A DNA stretch of 64,000 bases from Streptomyces shenzhenensis. GTDB lineage: Bacteria; Actinomycetota; Actinomycetes; Streptomycetales; Streptomycetaceae. Shown here piece by piece: positions 33,853-43,757 of this stretch. The notes under the pieces are model-generated. The model searched no databases and was not told the DNA's origin. It was given only the letters and a program-made list of their open reading frames with translations. The stretch covers positions 34,723-98,722 of the forward strand of contig NZ_PENI01000038.1 in the NCBI RefSeq assembly GCF_003688995.1, in the 5' to 3' direction. The translations under genes and the position numbers were made by a program. How positions within the stretch are numbered: the stretch's first letter is position 1; every line of letters begins with the position of its first letter.

Positions 33853-36800
33853 ATGCACAACCACTTCAGCAGGACGCTCGAGCGGCTCGATCGCGTGCGC
33901 CGGGACCGGATCCTCCCCCGCGTCCACACCCATCTGTCGGACGTCGAGACAGCCGCCTGGGCAGTCGGGGACGACGGCGAGCCGGTGAGTCCCCGGCACG
34001 CTCTCGGGCTGACGCCGGACCCGCTTCGCACCTGCCCCGACTACCGCCCCTTCGCGTTGGGTGACGCATGGGGTCCGCCGTGGTCCACCACATGGTTCCG
34101 GGTCAGCGGCAAGGTCGCCGCCGGGGCAACCGGACCGGTCGACCTCGTCCTGGACCTTGGCTGGTTCGACCACTCCGTCGGCGGCCACTGCGAAGGGCTG
34201 GTCTTCGGCCCGGACGGCACCATCGTCAAGGGCCTGCACCCGCGGCAGACCGCGATCCGGCTCTGCGACGAGGGTGCCGAGCGGAAACTGCTCGACGCGG
34301 ACGGCCGGTTCGTGCTGTACGTGGAGGCCGCCGCGAACCCTCTCCTGCTCGGCCTGCCCCCCTTCGTCGTCACCGAGCACGGCGAGAAGGGCGCGCGGGA
34401 ACCGTTCGAGCAGTTCCGGCTGCGGCGTGCCGAGGTCGCCTCCTTCTCGCCGGAGGTCCACGCCCTGCTGTGCGACCTGGACGTGCTCGGTGGCCTGGCC
34501 GCCGAGCTGACCGAGGACGAGCCGCGGCACTGGCGGCTGCTGCACGGCATCGAGCGCGCCCTCGACATCTACGACGAGCGGGACGCCGCGGCCACCGCCC
34601 TGCGGGCACGCGAGGTCCTGGCGCCCCTCCTCGCCGCTCCCGCGCACTCCACTGCCCACCGGATCACTGCCGTGGGGCATGCGCACATGGACTCGGCATG
34701 GCTGTGGCCGCTGCGCGAGACGGTACGCAAGCTGGCCCGGACCGTCTCCAACGTGCTCGCCCTGCTGGACTCCGATCCGGATCTCGTCTACACGATGTCG
34801 GCGGCCCAGCACTTCGCCTGGCTCGAAGAGCACTACCCCGAACTCTTCGCCCGGCTGCGGCACCATGTCGAGCAGGGCCGGTTCGTACCGGTCGGCGGCA
34901 TGTGGGTGGAACCGGACGGAGTCATACCCACCGGTGAGTCCTTGGTGCGCCAACTGACCTACGGGAAGCGGTACTTCCACAGCCGCTTCGGCATCGAGGC
35001 GCAGGAGGTGTGGCTCCCCGACTCGTTCGGCTACTCGGGGGCGCTGCCGCAGCTGGCACGCCGGGCCGGCGCCCGCTGGTTCCTGACGCAGAAGATCTCC
35101 TGGAACGACGCCACCACCTTCCCGCACCATTCCTTCTGGTGGGAGGGCATCGACGGCACCCGGATCTTCACCCACTTCCCGCCCGCGGAGACCTACGCCG
35201 CCGAGGTCACCGCCCGTGAACTCCGGCACGCGGTCGCCACGTTCAAGGACAAGGCGATCGCCTCGCACTCCTTGCTGCCCTACGGCTACGGCGACGGTGG
35301 CGGCGGCCCCACCCGGGAGATGGCCGAGCGGCTGCGCCGCTTCGCCGACCTGGAAGGCGCCCCACGGGTGACCCCACGGACTCCGGCCGAGTTCTTCCAG
35401 GACGCGGAGGCCGAACTGCGCGAGGTCGACGCGGTGGCACGGAATCTGGCGCCCGTCCACCGCGGCGAGCTGTACCTCGAACTGCACAGGGGCACGCTCA
35501 CGTCCCAGGTCGCCATGAAGCAGTACAACCGCCGCTGCGAATCCCTGCTTCGGGCCGCCGAGTACCTCAGCGCGGCGGCCACCCTCCGGCACGGCACGCC
35601 CTATCCGCGCGAGACTCTGGACGACATCTGGCAGGGCGTGCTGCTGCACCAGTTCCACGACATCCTGCCGGGAACCTCGATCAGCTGGGTGCACCGCGAG
35701 GCCCGCGCCTTCTATCACGCGACGGAGCAGCGCCTGCGCGAACTCATCGCACAGGCGGCCGGCGCACTGGGCGAGCCGAGCGACGGCGACACCGCCGGGG
35801 CGATACCGCCGTTCCGGTCCGAGCGCGCCCTGCGACCGGCGCAGGAAACAGGCCCCGTCCAGGTCACCGACGGGCAGGCCGGTGCCACGGTGCTGGACGA
35901 CGGCCTGCTGCGCGTCGTCATCGACGCCGACGGTCATGTCTCCTCACTCGTCGACCTGCGCAGCGGCCGGGAGGTGGTGCCGCCCGGCAGGCGCGCGGGC
36001 GAGTTGCAGCTGTTCCGTGACGAGCCGGTGCGCTGGGACGCCTGGGACGTGGACCGCCACACCCTGCGGCACTTCCAGGTGGTGGACGACGTGACCAGCC
36101 GGAACGTGGTGCGTGCCGGGCTCGACGCCGGTGTCGAGGTCGTCCGGCGGTTCGGCGCGTCGACGGTCACGCTGACGATGTGGCTGAGGGCGGGCACCGG
36201 CCGGCTGGAGACCGAGTGCGCGGTCGACTGGCAGGAACGCGAACACCTGCTCAAGGTCGCCCTGCCGGTCCGTCTCATGGCGCGGACCGCACGGTTCGAG
36301 ACGCAGTACGGATACGTCGAGCGGCCGCTTCTGGTGAACACCGAGGCGGAGGACGCGATGTTCGAGGCCGCCATGCACCGGTACATCCAGGTGGCCGACG
36401 GCGACTACGGTCTGGCGATCCTCAACGACACCATGTACGGGGCCGACGCGCGCGCCGACCGTGACTCCACCGTCGTACGGCTGTCACTGCTGCGCGGGAG
36501 CCGCTTCCCCGACCCGGACGCCGACAAGGGCCGCCACCTCTTCCGCTGGGCGCTCCTGCCGGGGGCCGGTCTGCCGGCCACGGTGGAGGCCGCCGCCCTG
36601 TTCAACGCTCCCGACATCGGAGCCCTTCCCCACCTCGAACCCCTGGTGGAACTCGACCTGTTGACCGGTCACGCGGTCATCGACTGGGTCAAACTCGCCG
36701 ACGACGGCTCGTCAGACCTGGTCGTGCGGCTCTACGAGACGCAGGGCGGCCGGGCGAAGGCCCTGCTCCGCCCAGGTGCGGAAGTCGAATCGGCCGTCGT

Positions 36801-36954
36801 GTACGAGACCGATCTGCTGGAACGCCAACTCGTGCCCCAGGACGACCTGCCCACGGCGCTGCCCAGTTCGTCGGCCGGCACGCGCCGCCCCGCCGACGCG
36901 GCGCCCCTGGAGCTGGGCCCCTTCCAGGTGGCGACCCTGCGCATCGCCCGCTGA
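33853..36954 (+). CDS. GH38 alpha-mannosidase (intracellular)
   Basis: 1033 aa from the ATG preceded by GAGAGGA; no signal peptide. N-terminal beta-sandwich (about 1-250), then the GH38 catalytic domain with zinc site HAHMDSAWLWPLRET (His276, His278, Asp280), SAAQHFAWLEEHYPELF, GGMWVEPDGVIPTGESLVRQ, nucleophile Asp390 in WLPDSFGYSGALPQL, and HQFHDILPGTSISWVHREA; mannosidase middle and C-terminal beta domains follow. It removes alpha-linked mannose from imported high-mannose or complex N-glycan fragments, exposing Man-beta-1,4-GlcNAc for the GH5 enzyme downstream. First gene of the plus-strand locus. Confidence 0.93.
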   Translation: MHNHFSRTLERLDRVRRDRILPRVHTHLSDVETAAWAVGDDGEPVSPRHALGLTPDPLRTCPDYRPFALGDAWGPPWSTTWFRVSGKVAAGATGPVDLVLDLGWFDHSVGGHCEGLVFGPDGTIVKGLHPRQTAIRLCDEGAERKLLDADGRFVLYVEAAANPLLLGLPPFVVTEHGEKGAREPFEQFRLRRAEVASFSPEVHALLCDLDVLGGLAAELTEDEPRHWRLLHGIERALDIYDERDAAATALRAREVLAPLLAAPAHSTAHRITAVGHAHMDSAWLWPLRETVRKLARTVSNVLALLDSDPDLVYTMSAAQHFAWLEEHYPELFARLRHHVEQGRFVPVGGMWVEPDGVIPTGESLVRQLTYGKRYFHSRFGIEAQEVWLPDSFGYSGALPQLARRAGARWFLTQKISWNDATTFPHHSFWWEGIDGTRIFTHFPPAETYAAEVTARELRHAVATFKDKAIASHSLLPYGYGDGGGGPTREMAERLRRFADLEGAPRVTPRTPAEFFQDAEAELREVDAVARNLAPVHRGELYLELHRGTLTSQVAMKQYNRRCESLLRAAEYLSAAATLRHGTPYPRETLDDIWQGVLLHQFHDILPGTSISWVHREARAFYHATEQRLRELIAQAAGALGEPSDGDTAGAIPPFRSERALRPAQETGPVQVTDGQAGATVLDDGLLRVVIDADGHVSSLVDLRSGREVVPPGRRAGELQLFRDEPVRWDAWDVDRHTLRHFQVVDDVTSRNVVRAGLDAGVEVVRRFGASTVTLTMWLRAGTGRLETECAVDWQEREHLLKVALPVRLMARTARFETQYGYVERPLLVNTEAEDAMFEAAMHRYIQVADGDYGLAILNDTMYGADARADRDSTVVRLSLLRGSRFPDPDADKGRHLFRWALLPGAGLPATVEAAALFNAPDIGALPHLEPLVELDLLTGHAVIDWVKLADDGSSDLVVRLYETQGGRAKALLRPGAEVESAVVYETDLLERQLVPQDDLPTALPSSSAGTRRPADAAPLELGPFQVATLRIAR

Positions 36955-36995
36955 GACGGACACACCACATCCCATCCCGTATGAGGAGAAGAGAA

Positions 36996-38291
36996 ATGAC
37001 GTCAGTGAGAAGACCGTCCACGCTCGTCGCGGGACTCGCCCTCGGATCGGTGCTGATGACCGCGTGCGGCACCGGCGGCGACGCGGCGTCGGATTCTTCG
37101 GACGGAAAGCTGTCCGGCAGCATCACCTTCCAGACCTGGAACCTCAAGAACGAGAAGTTCACTCCGTACTTCAAGGACCTCATCGCGGCCTTCGAGAAGG
37201 ACCACCCGGGCACGAAGATCAAGTGGGTGGACCAGCCCGCCGAGGGCTATCAGGACAAGCTGTCGGCCGACGCCGCGGCCGGCTCCCTCCCCGACGTCGT
37301 CGACATGGGTCCCGAGGCCGCCTACACCCTGGCGCAGGCAGGTGTCCTGCTCGACATCGGCAAGGCCGACCCGAAGGCCGAGAGCCAGTACCTGGACAAG
37401 GCGTGGCAGGCCATGACGTTCGACGGCCTCGGCGGCGGCACGTACGGCTACCCGTGGTACCTGAACACGGGACCGTCGTTCTTCAACAAGGCCCTGCTGA
37501 CCAAGTGCGGGCTCGACCCCGAGAAGCTGCCCACCACCTACGACCAGCTGTTCGACCAGGCAGAGACCATGGCCAAGAGCTGTTCGGACACGACGATGAT
37601 CGCCCGGATGCCCGCCATCGAGACCTTCGGCGAGTACGGCGTGCCGCTCATGGACGCCGGCGGCAAGAAGTTCACCTACAACGGCGCCAAGGGCGTCGAG
37701 TTCGTCGAGCGGTTCCGCGAGCTGTACGCGAAGAAGGGATTCAGCGAGGAACAGCTCAACAACCTCCAGACCAAGGAGGTCGAGGAGTTCAAGGCCGGAC
37801 GCCTGGCCTACCTGCCCGGCAGCTCCTACACGCTGAACGACCTGAAGGAAACGGCGCCCGACGTCTACAAGAACCTGGCCATCGGGCCGCGCATCAACAA
37901 CAGCGCCCCGAACATGTACATCGAGTCCCTCGTCGTCAACGCCACCAGCAAGAGGCAGGCGCTGGCCACCGCCTTCGCCAAGTATGTGACCGGCTCCGCC
38001 AACCAGCTCGTCTTCGCCAAGAAGGCGTCGGTCTTCCCGTCGTCGGCCGGGTCGCTGGACGACGCGTACTTCACCGAGGACGACGGCGACCCCGCAACCG
38101 TGGTGCGGGTGGAAGGCGCCGCCCAGGTGAAGAAGGCGGTCGTGTGGTGGCCGCCCGCGTTCTCCGGATCGGCCGACAGCGAGACGCTGCGTGAGCAGAT
38201 CGCGCAGGCGCTGCTGGGCAAGAAGTCCGCGCAACAGGCCCTGGACGACTCGGTCACGTACTCCAACGAGCGTCTGGACGCGAACGGATGA
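36996..38291 (+). CDS. Extracellular sugar-binding lipoprotein of the N-glycan ABC transporter
   Basis: 431 aa. Lipobox LMTAC with Cys24, then a flexible linker. SBP features: GSITFQTWNLKNEKFTPYFKDLIAAFEKDHPGTKI, DKLSADAAAGSLPDVVDMGP and YGYPWYLNTGPSFFNKALL. ATG at 36996 with GGAGAAGAG just upstream. Start of an ABC operon whose permeases follow with stop-start overlaps, unlike the first transporter, which has a hairpin after the SBP. Expected ligand: mannose-rich GlcNAc-ended oligosaccharide released by the GH85 enzyme. Confidence 0.92.
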   Translation: MTSVRRPSTLVAGLALGSVLMTACGTGGDAASDSSDGKLSGSITFQTWNLKNEKFTPYFKDLIAAFEKDHPGTKIKWVDQPAEGYQDKLSADAAAGSLPDVVDMGPEAAYTLAQAGVLLDIGKADPKAESQYLDKAWQAMTFDGLGGGTYGYPWYLNTGPSFFNKALLTKCGLDPEKLPTTYDQLFDQAETMAKSCSDTTMIARMPAIETFGEYGVPLMDAGGKKFTYNGAKGVEFVERFRELYAKKGFSEEQLNNLQTKEVEEFKAGRLAYLPGSSYTLNDLKETAPDVYKNLAIGPRINNSAPNMYIESLVVNATSKRQALATAFAKYVTGSANQLVFAKKASVFPSSAGSLDDAYFTEDDGDPATVVRVEGAAQVKKAVVWWPPAFSGSADSETLREQIAQALLGKKSAQQALDDSVTYSNERLDANG

Positions 38292-39244
38292 CACTCTCCG
38301 CCGATCGGGGAGTGTCCCTGCGGCGAGGCGGCGCCCGGCCGCCTCGCCGCAGCGAGGCCGGCCTTGCCACACATCGCTGGTTCGTGACCCCGTGGCTGTT
38401 CCTGCTGCCGGCACTGACCGTGATCGTGCTCATGGTCATCGTGCCGTTCGTGAACACCCTGGGACTGGCGTTCACGGACTCGACCCTCCTGCGGGAAGGC
38501 GAATTCGTCGGCCTGGACAACTTCCGGCGCATGTTCGACGACGAGCGGTTCACCACCGCTCTGCTGAACTCCACGCTCTACACGGTGTGCGTCGTGCCGT
38601 GCATGATGATCCTTCCGCTGATCCTCGCCGCGCTGGTGAGCGGGGCGGGACGGCTGGCGGGTTTCTTCCGCACCACCATGTATCTGCCGGTCGTGATGTC
38701 TTCCGTCGTGGTCGGGCTGATCTGGACGAACATGCTCGACAAACGAGGCCTGGTGAACGAGCTGTTCGGCACCCTGCACATGGTCGCCGAGCCCGTCCCC
38801 TTCCTCAGCGACCGATGGCTGCTGCTGTTCAGCGCGATGTTCGTCACTGTGTGGACGGGCCTGGGCTACTACATGGTCATCTATCTGGCGGCCCTGGCGA
38901 ACATCGACCGGAGCCTGTACGACGCCGCGGCGGTGGACGGCGCCGGCGTCGTGCGGACCTTCCTCAACGTCACGGTTCCCGGGGTGCGTTCGACCATGGC
39001 GCTGATCTCCGTGCTGTCCTCCGTGGCGGCCTTCCGGGTCTTCGGCGAGGTCTACGTCCTCACCGGGGGTACCGGGGGGATCGGCGGCGGGGATCTCACC
39101 ATGACCATGCTGATCCAGCGCGAGGGCACCGGGCTCCAGGCGCGCACCGGGTACGCGGGCGCGATCAGTCTCTTCATGTTCGTGATCCTCGGCGGGCTCC
39201 TGCTCGCCCAGCTCGCGATGCAACGCAAGCAGAGGACCCCCTGA
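38288..39244 (+). CDS. Carbohydrate ABC transporter permease (MalF type)
   Basis: 318 aa, six membrane helices beginning WFVTPWLFLLPALTVIVLMV. EAA loop SLYDAAAVDGAGVVRTFLNVTVP. The ATG overlaps the SBP stop, and its stop shares one base with the next ATG (TGATG). Works with the MalG-type permease at 39244 and the lipoprotein at 36996; ATPase not encoded here. Confidence 0.92.
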   Translation: MTLSADRGVSLRRGGARPPRRSEAGLATHRWFVTPWLFLLPALTVIVLMVIVPFVNTLGLAFTDSTLLREGEFVGLDNFRRMFDDERFTTALLNSTLYTVCVVPCMMILPLILAALVSGAGRLAGFFRTTMYLPVVMSSVVVGLIWTNMLDKRGLVNELFGTLHMVAEPVPFLSDRWLLLFSAMFVTVWTGLGYYMVIYLAALANIDRSLYDAAAVDGAGVVRTFLNVTVPGVRSTMALISVLSSVAAFRVFGEVYVLTGGTGGIGGGDLTMTMLIQREGTGLQARTGYAGAISLFMFVILGGLLLAQLAMQRKQRTP

Positions 39245-40119
39245 TGGCACATCCCCGTCCCGACCCGCGCACCGTGGCCCCAGCCGTCCGCCGCCGTGGG
39301 GCACATCCGGGCTCCGTGCTGCGCTACATCATCCTCACCGGCATGGCCGTCCTGCTGGCGGGACCCCTGGTGTGGCAGCTCTCGCTGTCCCTCAAGGGCG
39401 CCGGTGAGCCGCTGTACACACAGCCGCCCAAGCTGATCCCCGAACACCCCACCCTGGAGCACTTCTCCGAGGTGCTGCACCGCATCCCGGTGGGACACTA
39501 CCTGCTCAACTCCCTTACGGTGGCCGCGATGGCCGTGGTCGGCAACGTTGTCGGTGCGACCTGCGCGGGCTACGCGCTGGGCAAGCTGCGCTTTCGGGGC
39601 CGGGGAGCGGCGGCCATGATCTGCGTCGCGGCGCTGCTGGTCCCGTCCGAGACCGTACTGATCTCGCAGTTCCTCCTGATCAGGTCGGCCGGACTGGTGA
39701 ACACGTTGTTCGGAGTCGTCGTGCCGACCCTGGTGGCGGCGTTGAACGTGCTGCTCATGCGCAACGCGTTCAGCAACCTTCCCCAGGAGTTCGAGGAAGC
39801 CGCCATCGTCGACGGGGCCAACGCCTGGCAGCGGTTCATCCGGGTCTCCGTCCCCCAGGTCAAGGGCGTGATCACCGTTGTGGCGATCTTCGCCTTCGTC
39901 GGCTCGTGGAATGACTTCCTCTGGCCGCTGATCACCCTGTCCGACGAGGACAAGTACACCCTGACGGTCGGGCTGAACCGCTTGCGGGGCACCTTCTACG
40001 ACGATCCGCGCCTCATCGCGGCCGGCACGATCATCGCCCTGGTCCCCATCGTCATCTTCTTCGCGCTGTTGCAGCGCTACTTCTTCCGCGGGTTGGAATC
40101 CGGCGGACTGAAAGGTTGA
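39244..40119 (+). CDS. Carbohydrate ABC transporter permease (MalG type)
   Basis: 291 aa, six membrane helices. EAA loop EFEEAAIVDGANAWQRFIRVSVP; end RYFFRGLESGGLKG as usual for the family. Start shares its A with the previous stop. One base separates it from the GH5 gene, so transport and intracellular trimming are translated together. Confidence 0.92.
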   Translation: MAHPRPDPRTVAPAVRRRGAHPGSVLRYIILTGMAVLLAGPLVWQLSLSLKGAGEPLYTQPPKLIPEHPTLEHFSEVLHRIPVGHYLLNSLTVAAMAVVGNVVGATCAGYALGKLRFRGRGAAAMICVAALLVPSETVLISQFLLIRSAGLVNTLFGVVVPTLVAALNVLLMRNAFSNLPQEFEEAAIVDGANAWQRFIRVSVPQVKGVITVVAIFAFVGSWNDFLWPLITLSDEDKYTLTVGLNRLRGTFYDDPRLIAAGTIIALVPIVIFFALLQRYFFRGLESGGLKG

Positions 40120-40120
40120 A

Positions 40121-41422
40121 ATGCTGAGGTTCGGAGTCAACTACACGCCTTCCCGGGACTGGTTCTACTCCTGGCTGAGCCCGGACTGGGCGGTCACCCG
40201 GCGCGATATGAAGGCACTGGCCGACCTGGGGCTCGACCATGTCCGCATCATGCCGCTGTGGCCCGTGGTGCAGCCCAACCGGACCCTGATCCGCCGCCGC
40301 GCGCTCCAGGACATACGCCAGGTCGTCGAGATCGCCGGCGAGGCGGGGCTCGACGCCAGTGTCGACGTTCTGCAAGGCCATCTGTCGGGCTTCGATTTCG
40401 TGCCGAGCTGGCTGACCGACTGGCACCAGCGCAGTATGTTCGTCGATCCCGATGCCGTCGCCGCCCAGGCGGCCCTGGTCGAGGCCTTCGACGAGCACCT
40501 GCACGATCTGCCGAACTTCCTCGGGCTGACCCTGGGCAACGAGGTCAACCAGTTCACGTCGGCGCTGCACCCGAACCGGATGCCGGCCACGACGGCCCAG
40601 GTGACGTCCTGGCTCGACACCCTGCATGGTGCCGGGCCGCGCGATCCCCGCCACTTCCGGCTCAATGCCGAGTACGACGCGGTGTGGTACGCCGACGACC
40701 ACCCCTTCGTACCGACGCACTCCAGCCGGTACGGCCGGATGGGCGTGGTCCACTCGTGGATCTTCAACGGCACGGCGCAGGGCTACGGCGCCATGTCCCA
40801 CGAGAGCGTCCATCACGCCGCTTATCTGGTCGAGTTGTCGCGCGCCTTCGCCGTCGACCCGGCCCGCCCGGTGTGGTTGCAGGAGGTAGGGGCCCCGCTC
40901 AACCACCTCACCGAGGAGCAGGCCCCCGACTTCTGCGAGCGGACGGTCCGGGCGGCGGCCGACAGCGAGGCGCTGTGGGGGGTCACCTGGTGGTGCTCGC
41001 ACGACGTGGAACGCCGACTCGGTGACTTCCCCGATCTGGAGTACAGCCTCGGCCTCATCGACGCCGACGGCAGGGTCAAGCCCCTCGGCCGGCGGTTCGG
41101 CGAAGTGTGCGCGGAGCTTCGCTCCCGGCCCCGCCCCTCGCCCCGGCGCGAAGCCGTCGTGGTCCCGGTCGACGCCGCTGACGTGCCCGTCTCCCGCGCC
41201 GAACTGTCGCCCGGCGGCGGCGTCTTCGAGACGTGGATGCGCCACGCGCGCGCCGGAACCCGCCCCACGCTCGTCACGTCCGCGACGGCCGCCGATCCGA
41301 GTGCCCTGACAGCCCGGGGTATCGCTCGCCTTTTCCACGCCGAACCGACCGGCCGTACCTTCTACAGCTCGGTCAGCGACGCGGAGACACTCCACCGGAT
41401 ACGTGACCATGCCGAACACTGA
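40121..41422 (+). CDS. GH5-type beta-mannosidase (GH5_18-like)
   Basis: 433 aa, clan GH-A barrel, no signal peptide. Opening LRFGVNYTPSRDWFYSWLSPDW, then LGLDHVRIMPLWPVVQPNRTLI, acid/base Glu141 in FLGLTLGNEVNQFTS, nucleophile Glu255 in PVWLQEVGAPLNHL, and WGVTWWCSHDVER. These resemble the GH5_18 beta-mannosidases that split Man-beta-1,4-GlcNAc in N-glycan loci of bifidobacteria and streptomycetes; family named from memory. In this operon it would finish the core left by the GH38 mannosidase. Alternative: a beta-mannanase-like glycosidase. Confidence 0.8.
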   Translation: MLRFGVNYTPSRDWFYSWLSPDWAVTRRDMKALADLGLDHVRIMPLWPVVQPNRTLIRRRALQDIRQVVEIAGEAGLDASVDVLQGHLSGFDFVPSWLTDWHQRSMFVDPDAVAAQAALVEAFDEHLHDLPNFLGLTLGNEVNQFTSALHPNRMPATTAQVTSWLDTLHGAGPRDPRHFRLNAEYDAVWYADDHPFVPTHSSRYGRMGVVHSWIFNGTAQGYGAMSHESVHHAAYLVELSRAFAVDPARPVWLQEVGAPLNHLTEEQAPDFCERTVRAAADSEALWGVTWWCSHDVERRLGDFPDLEYSLGLIDADGRVKPLGRRFGEVCAELRSRPRPSPRREAVVVPVDAADVPVSRAELSPGGGVFETWMRHARAGTRPTLVTSATAADPSALTARGIARLFHAEPTGRTFYSSVSDAETLHRIRDHAEH

Positions 41423-43757
41423 CCACACCGCGCCCACGGCGCCCGCCGCCGTCGAACGCGTCCTCGCCGAACTGTCCTTGACGGAAAAGGTCGGCCAGCT
41501 CAACCAGCGTCTTTACGGCTGGCAGGCCGTCGAGCACGCGCCCGGGGGCGGGTTCCGGCTGACCGACCCGGCCCGCGCCGAGATCGACCGGTGGGGCGGT
41601 CTCGGCGCCCTGTACGGGCTGTTCCGCGCCGACGCCTGGTCGGGCCGCTCATGGCAGGACGGCATCCGGCCCGAGGAGCGCGCCGAGGTCGCGGCCCTCG
41701 TCCAGGACGAGGTGACCCGGGCCGGCCGCCATCGCATCGGGGTGCTGCTCTCCGAGGAGGCGCCGCACGGCCATCAGGCCCTCGGCGGCACGCTGCTGCC
41801 CACGAACCTGGCCGTCGCCGCGGGCTGGGACCCGGCGCTCCTGGCCGCGGCTGCGGCCGCCGTCGCCGCCGAACTGGCCGCGAGCGGCGTGCACTTGGCA
41901 CTGGTCTCGACGCTCGATCTGCTGCGCGACCCGCGGTGGGGACGGTCCGAGGAGTGCTTCGGCGAGGACCCGCTGCTGGCCGCGGAACTCACCCGGGCCG
42001 TGGTGACCGGCATGCAGGGCGAGCAGGGCGGCGCGCTCGGCACGGACAAGGTGGCCGTCGTGCTCAAGCACCTGGCGGCCCAGGGCGAGACCGTCGGCGG
42101 ACGCAACGGCCAGTCCGCCGTCATCGGCTCGCGCGATCTGCGCGAACTGCACCTGCCGAGTGTCCGAGCGGCCGTGGAGGCCGGGGCGCTGGGCTTCATG
42201 GCCGCCTACAACGACATCGACGGTGTGCCGTGCTGCGCGAACCGCGAGCTGCTCACCGGCTTTCTGCGTACCGAGTGCCGGTTCGACGGCATCGTCATGG
42301 CGGACGGCCTGGCCGTGGATCGCCTGGCCGCGATGACGGGAAGCCCGCTGACCGCGGCCGTGGCCGCCCTGGAGGCGGGCGTGGATCTCTCGCTGTGGGA
42401 CGAGTCCTTCGGCCTGCTGGAGACGGCCGCGGCACAGGATCCGCGGGTGGCCGAGCTGGTCGACGCCGCCTGCCGCCGGGTCCTCTCGCTCAAGTACCGC
42501 CTGGGACTGCTGCCGTCCACCACCGCCGCCACACCGGCGCGGCCGGACGGGGCCGCGCCTCCGGCGACCGAGCCCGCCGCGGCCGGGGACCAGGAGCGCC
42601 CGGCGGCCGGGCGGGAACGGCTCACCGCCGCCATCCGCACGACGGACCGGATCTCCCGGCGGCTGGCCCGCGAGTCCCTGGTTCTGCTGCGCAACGAGGG
42701 CCCCGTCCTGCCGCTGGCCGCGTCGTCGCTGCGCAAGGTCGTGGTCGCCGGCCCCAACGCCCGTGACGTCACCTCGATGCTGGGCGACTATGTGCCGCCG
42801 CTGCCCGAGGGGTCGGCCGCTTCCCTGCACACCGCCCTGTGCCAGGCGCTGCCCGGCGCCGAGGTCGTGTGTCTGCCGGGTACGCCCTCGGCAGCCGAGC
42901 TGAGTGACGCCGATGTCGTGATCCTCGCTCTCGGCGGCACGAGCCACCGCAGCTACGACGACCAGTTCGCGGCCAACGGCGCCGTCGCCGGTCCCACGGT
43001 CATGGCCACGGCCGGAGAGGGGGTCGACCTCGCTGACGTGTCGCTGCCCGGCGGCCAGGACGAGCTGGTCACCGCCGTACGGGCGCGGTCCCGCTGCCCC
43101 GTCGTCGCCGTGGTCATCGCGGGCAGGCCGCATGTGCTGACCACCGTGGTGGACCGTACGGACGCCGTGCTGTGGGCCGGCTACCCCGGCCCGCACGGCG
43201 CGGGCGCCATCACCGACGTGCTGCTCGGCGCCTGTGAACCGGTCGGCCGGCTGCCCTTCACGGCTCCCCGCCACCCGGGCGCCGTACCGGTGCGGTACAA
43301 CGACCGGCACCCGGCTGCCGACGTCTACCGGGACGCCCCGGATCCCGTGCTCTTCCCCTTCGGATTCGGCCTGCGGTACGGGCCAGTCGGCTTCCGCGGC
43401 CTCACCGCCGACGTCATGGCGTCCTCGGTGCGCGTCCGAGTGGACCTTTCCCACCCCGCCGACACCGAGACCGAGGCCATCGTGCCCCTGTTCGGCCACC
43501 GCACCGGCGGAACCGTGCTGCCCCGCCGACGGGAGCTGCTGGCCTTCCGCCGGGTCACGCTCCCGCCACGGTCCCACACCACCGTCACCTGGGATCTGCC
43601 CGCCGCCCGCTGCTTCGCCGAAGGCGCCACCGGCCGGGCGCGGACAGACCTGTACGTCGCGGACCTGCACACCACGATCCGACCGTACGACACCGACCGA
43701 GCGGTCCGGTCCTCCCGGCCGGCCGCATCACTGAGGGAAAGTGAGGAGATGCCATGA
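41403..43757 (+). CDS. GH3 glycosidase (beta-glucosidase/beta-xylosidase type)
   Basis: 784 aa from GTG 41403, or 782 aa from ATG 41409; overlaps the GH5 gene by 14-20 bp. Two-domain GH3: N-terminal barrel with RWGRSEECFGEDPLLAAELTR, VVLKHLAAQGE, nucleophile Asp301 in GIVMADGLAVDRLAAM; C-terminal alpha/beta domain LVLLRNEGPVLPLA, VVVAGPNARD, AVLWAGYPGPHGAGAITDVL; fibronectin-III-like end. It lacks the KHFPGHG motif of NagZ-type GlcNAc-ases. No signal peptide. In this locus it might remove beta-1,2-xylose from plant-type N-glycans; glucosidase activity is equally possible. Confidence 0.88.
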   Translation: MTMPNTDHTAPTAPAAVERVLAELSLTEKVGQLNQRLYGWQAVEHAPGGGFRLTDPARAEIDRWGGLGALYGLFRADAWSGRSWQDGIRPEERAEVAALVQDEVTRAGRHRIGVLLSEEAPHGHQALGGTLLPTNLAVAAGWDPALLAAAAAAVAAELAASGVHLALVSTLDLLRDPRWGRSEECFGEDPLLAAELTRAVVTGMQGEQGGALGTDKVAVVLKHLAAQGETVGGRNGQSAVIGSRDLRELHLPSVRAAVEAGALGFMAAYNDIDGVPCCANRELLTGFLRTECRFDGIVMADGLAVDRLAAMTGSPLTAAVAALEAGVDLSLWDESFGLLETAAAQDPRVAELVDAACRRVLSLKYRLGLLPSTTAATPARPDGAAPPATEPAAAGDQERPAAGRERLTAAIRTTDRISRRLARESLVLLRNEGPVLPLAASSLRKVVVAGPNARDVTSMLGDYVPPLPEGSAASLHTALCQALPGAEVVCLPGTPSAAELSDADVVILALGGTSHRSYDDQFAANGAVAGPTVMATAGEGVDLADVSLPGGQDELVTAVRARSRCPVVAVVIAGRPHVLTTVVDRTDAVLWAGYPGPHGAGAITDVLLGACEPVGRLPFTAPRHPGAVPVRYNDRHPAADVYRDAPDPVLFPFGFGLRYGPVGFRGLTADVMASSVRVRVDLSHPADTETEAIVPLFGHRTGGTVLPRRRELLAFRRVTLPPRSHTTVTWDLPAARCFAEGATGRARTDLYVADLHTTIRPYDTDRAVRSSRPAASLRESEEMP

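Noticed and set aside
33847..35937. 696-codon minus-strand frame opposite the GH38 gene
   Set aside because: Shadow frame; GH38 zinc and nucleophile motifs are on the plus strand.
41649..43670. 673-codon minus-strand frame inside the GH3 gene
   Set aside because: Gly/Gln/Arg-rich shadow frame with no motif; GH3 signatures are on the plus strand.
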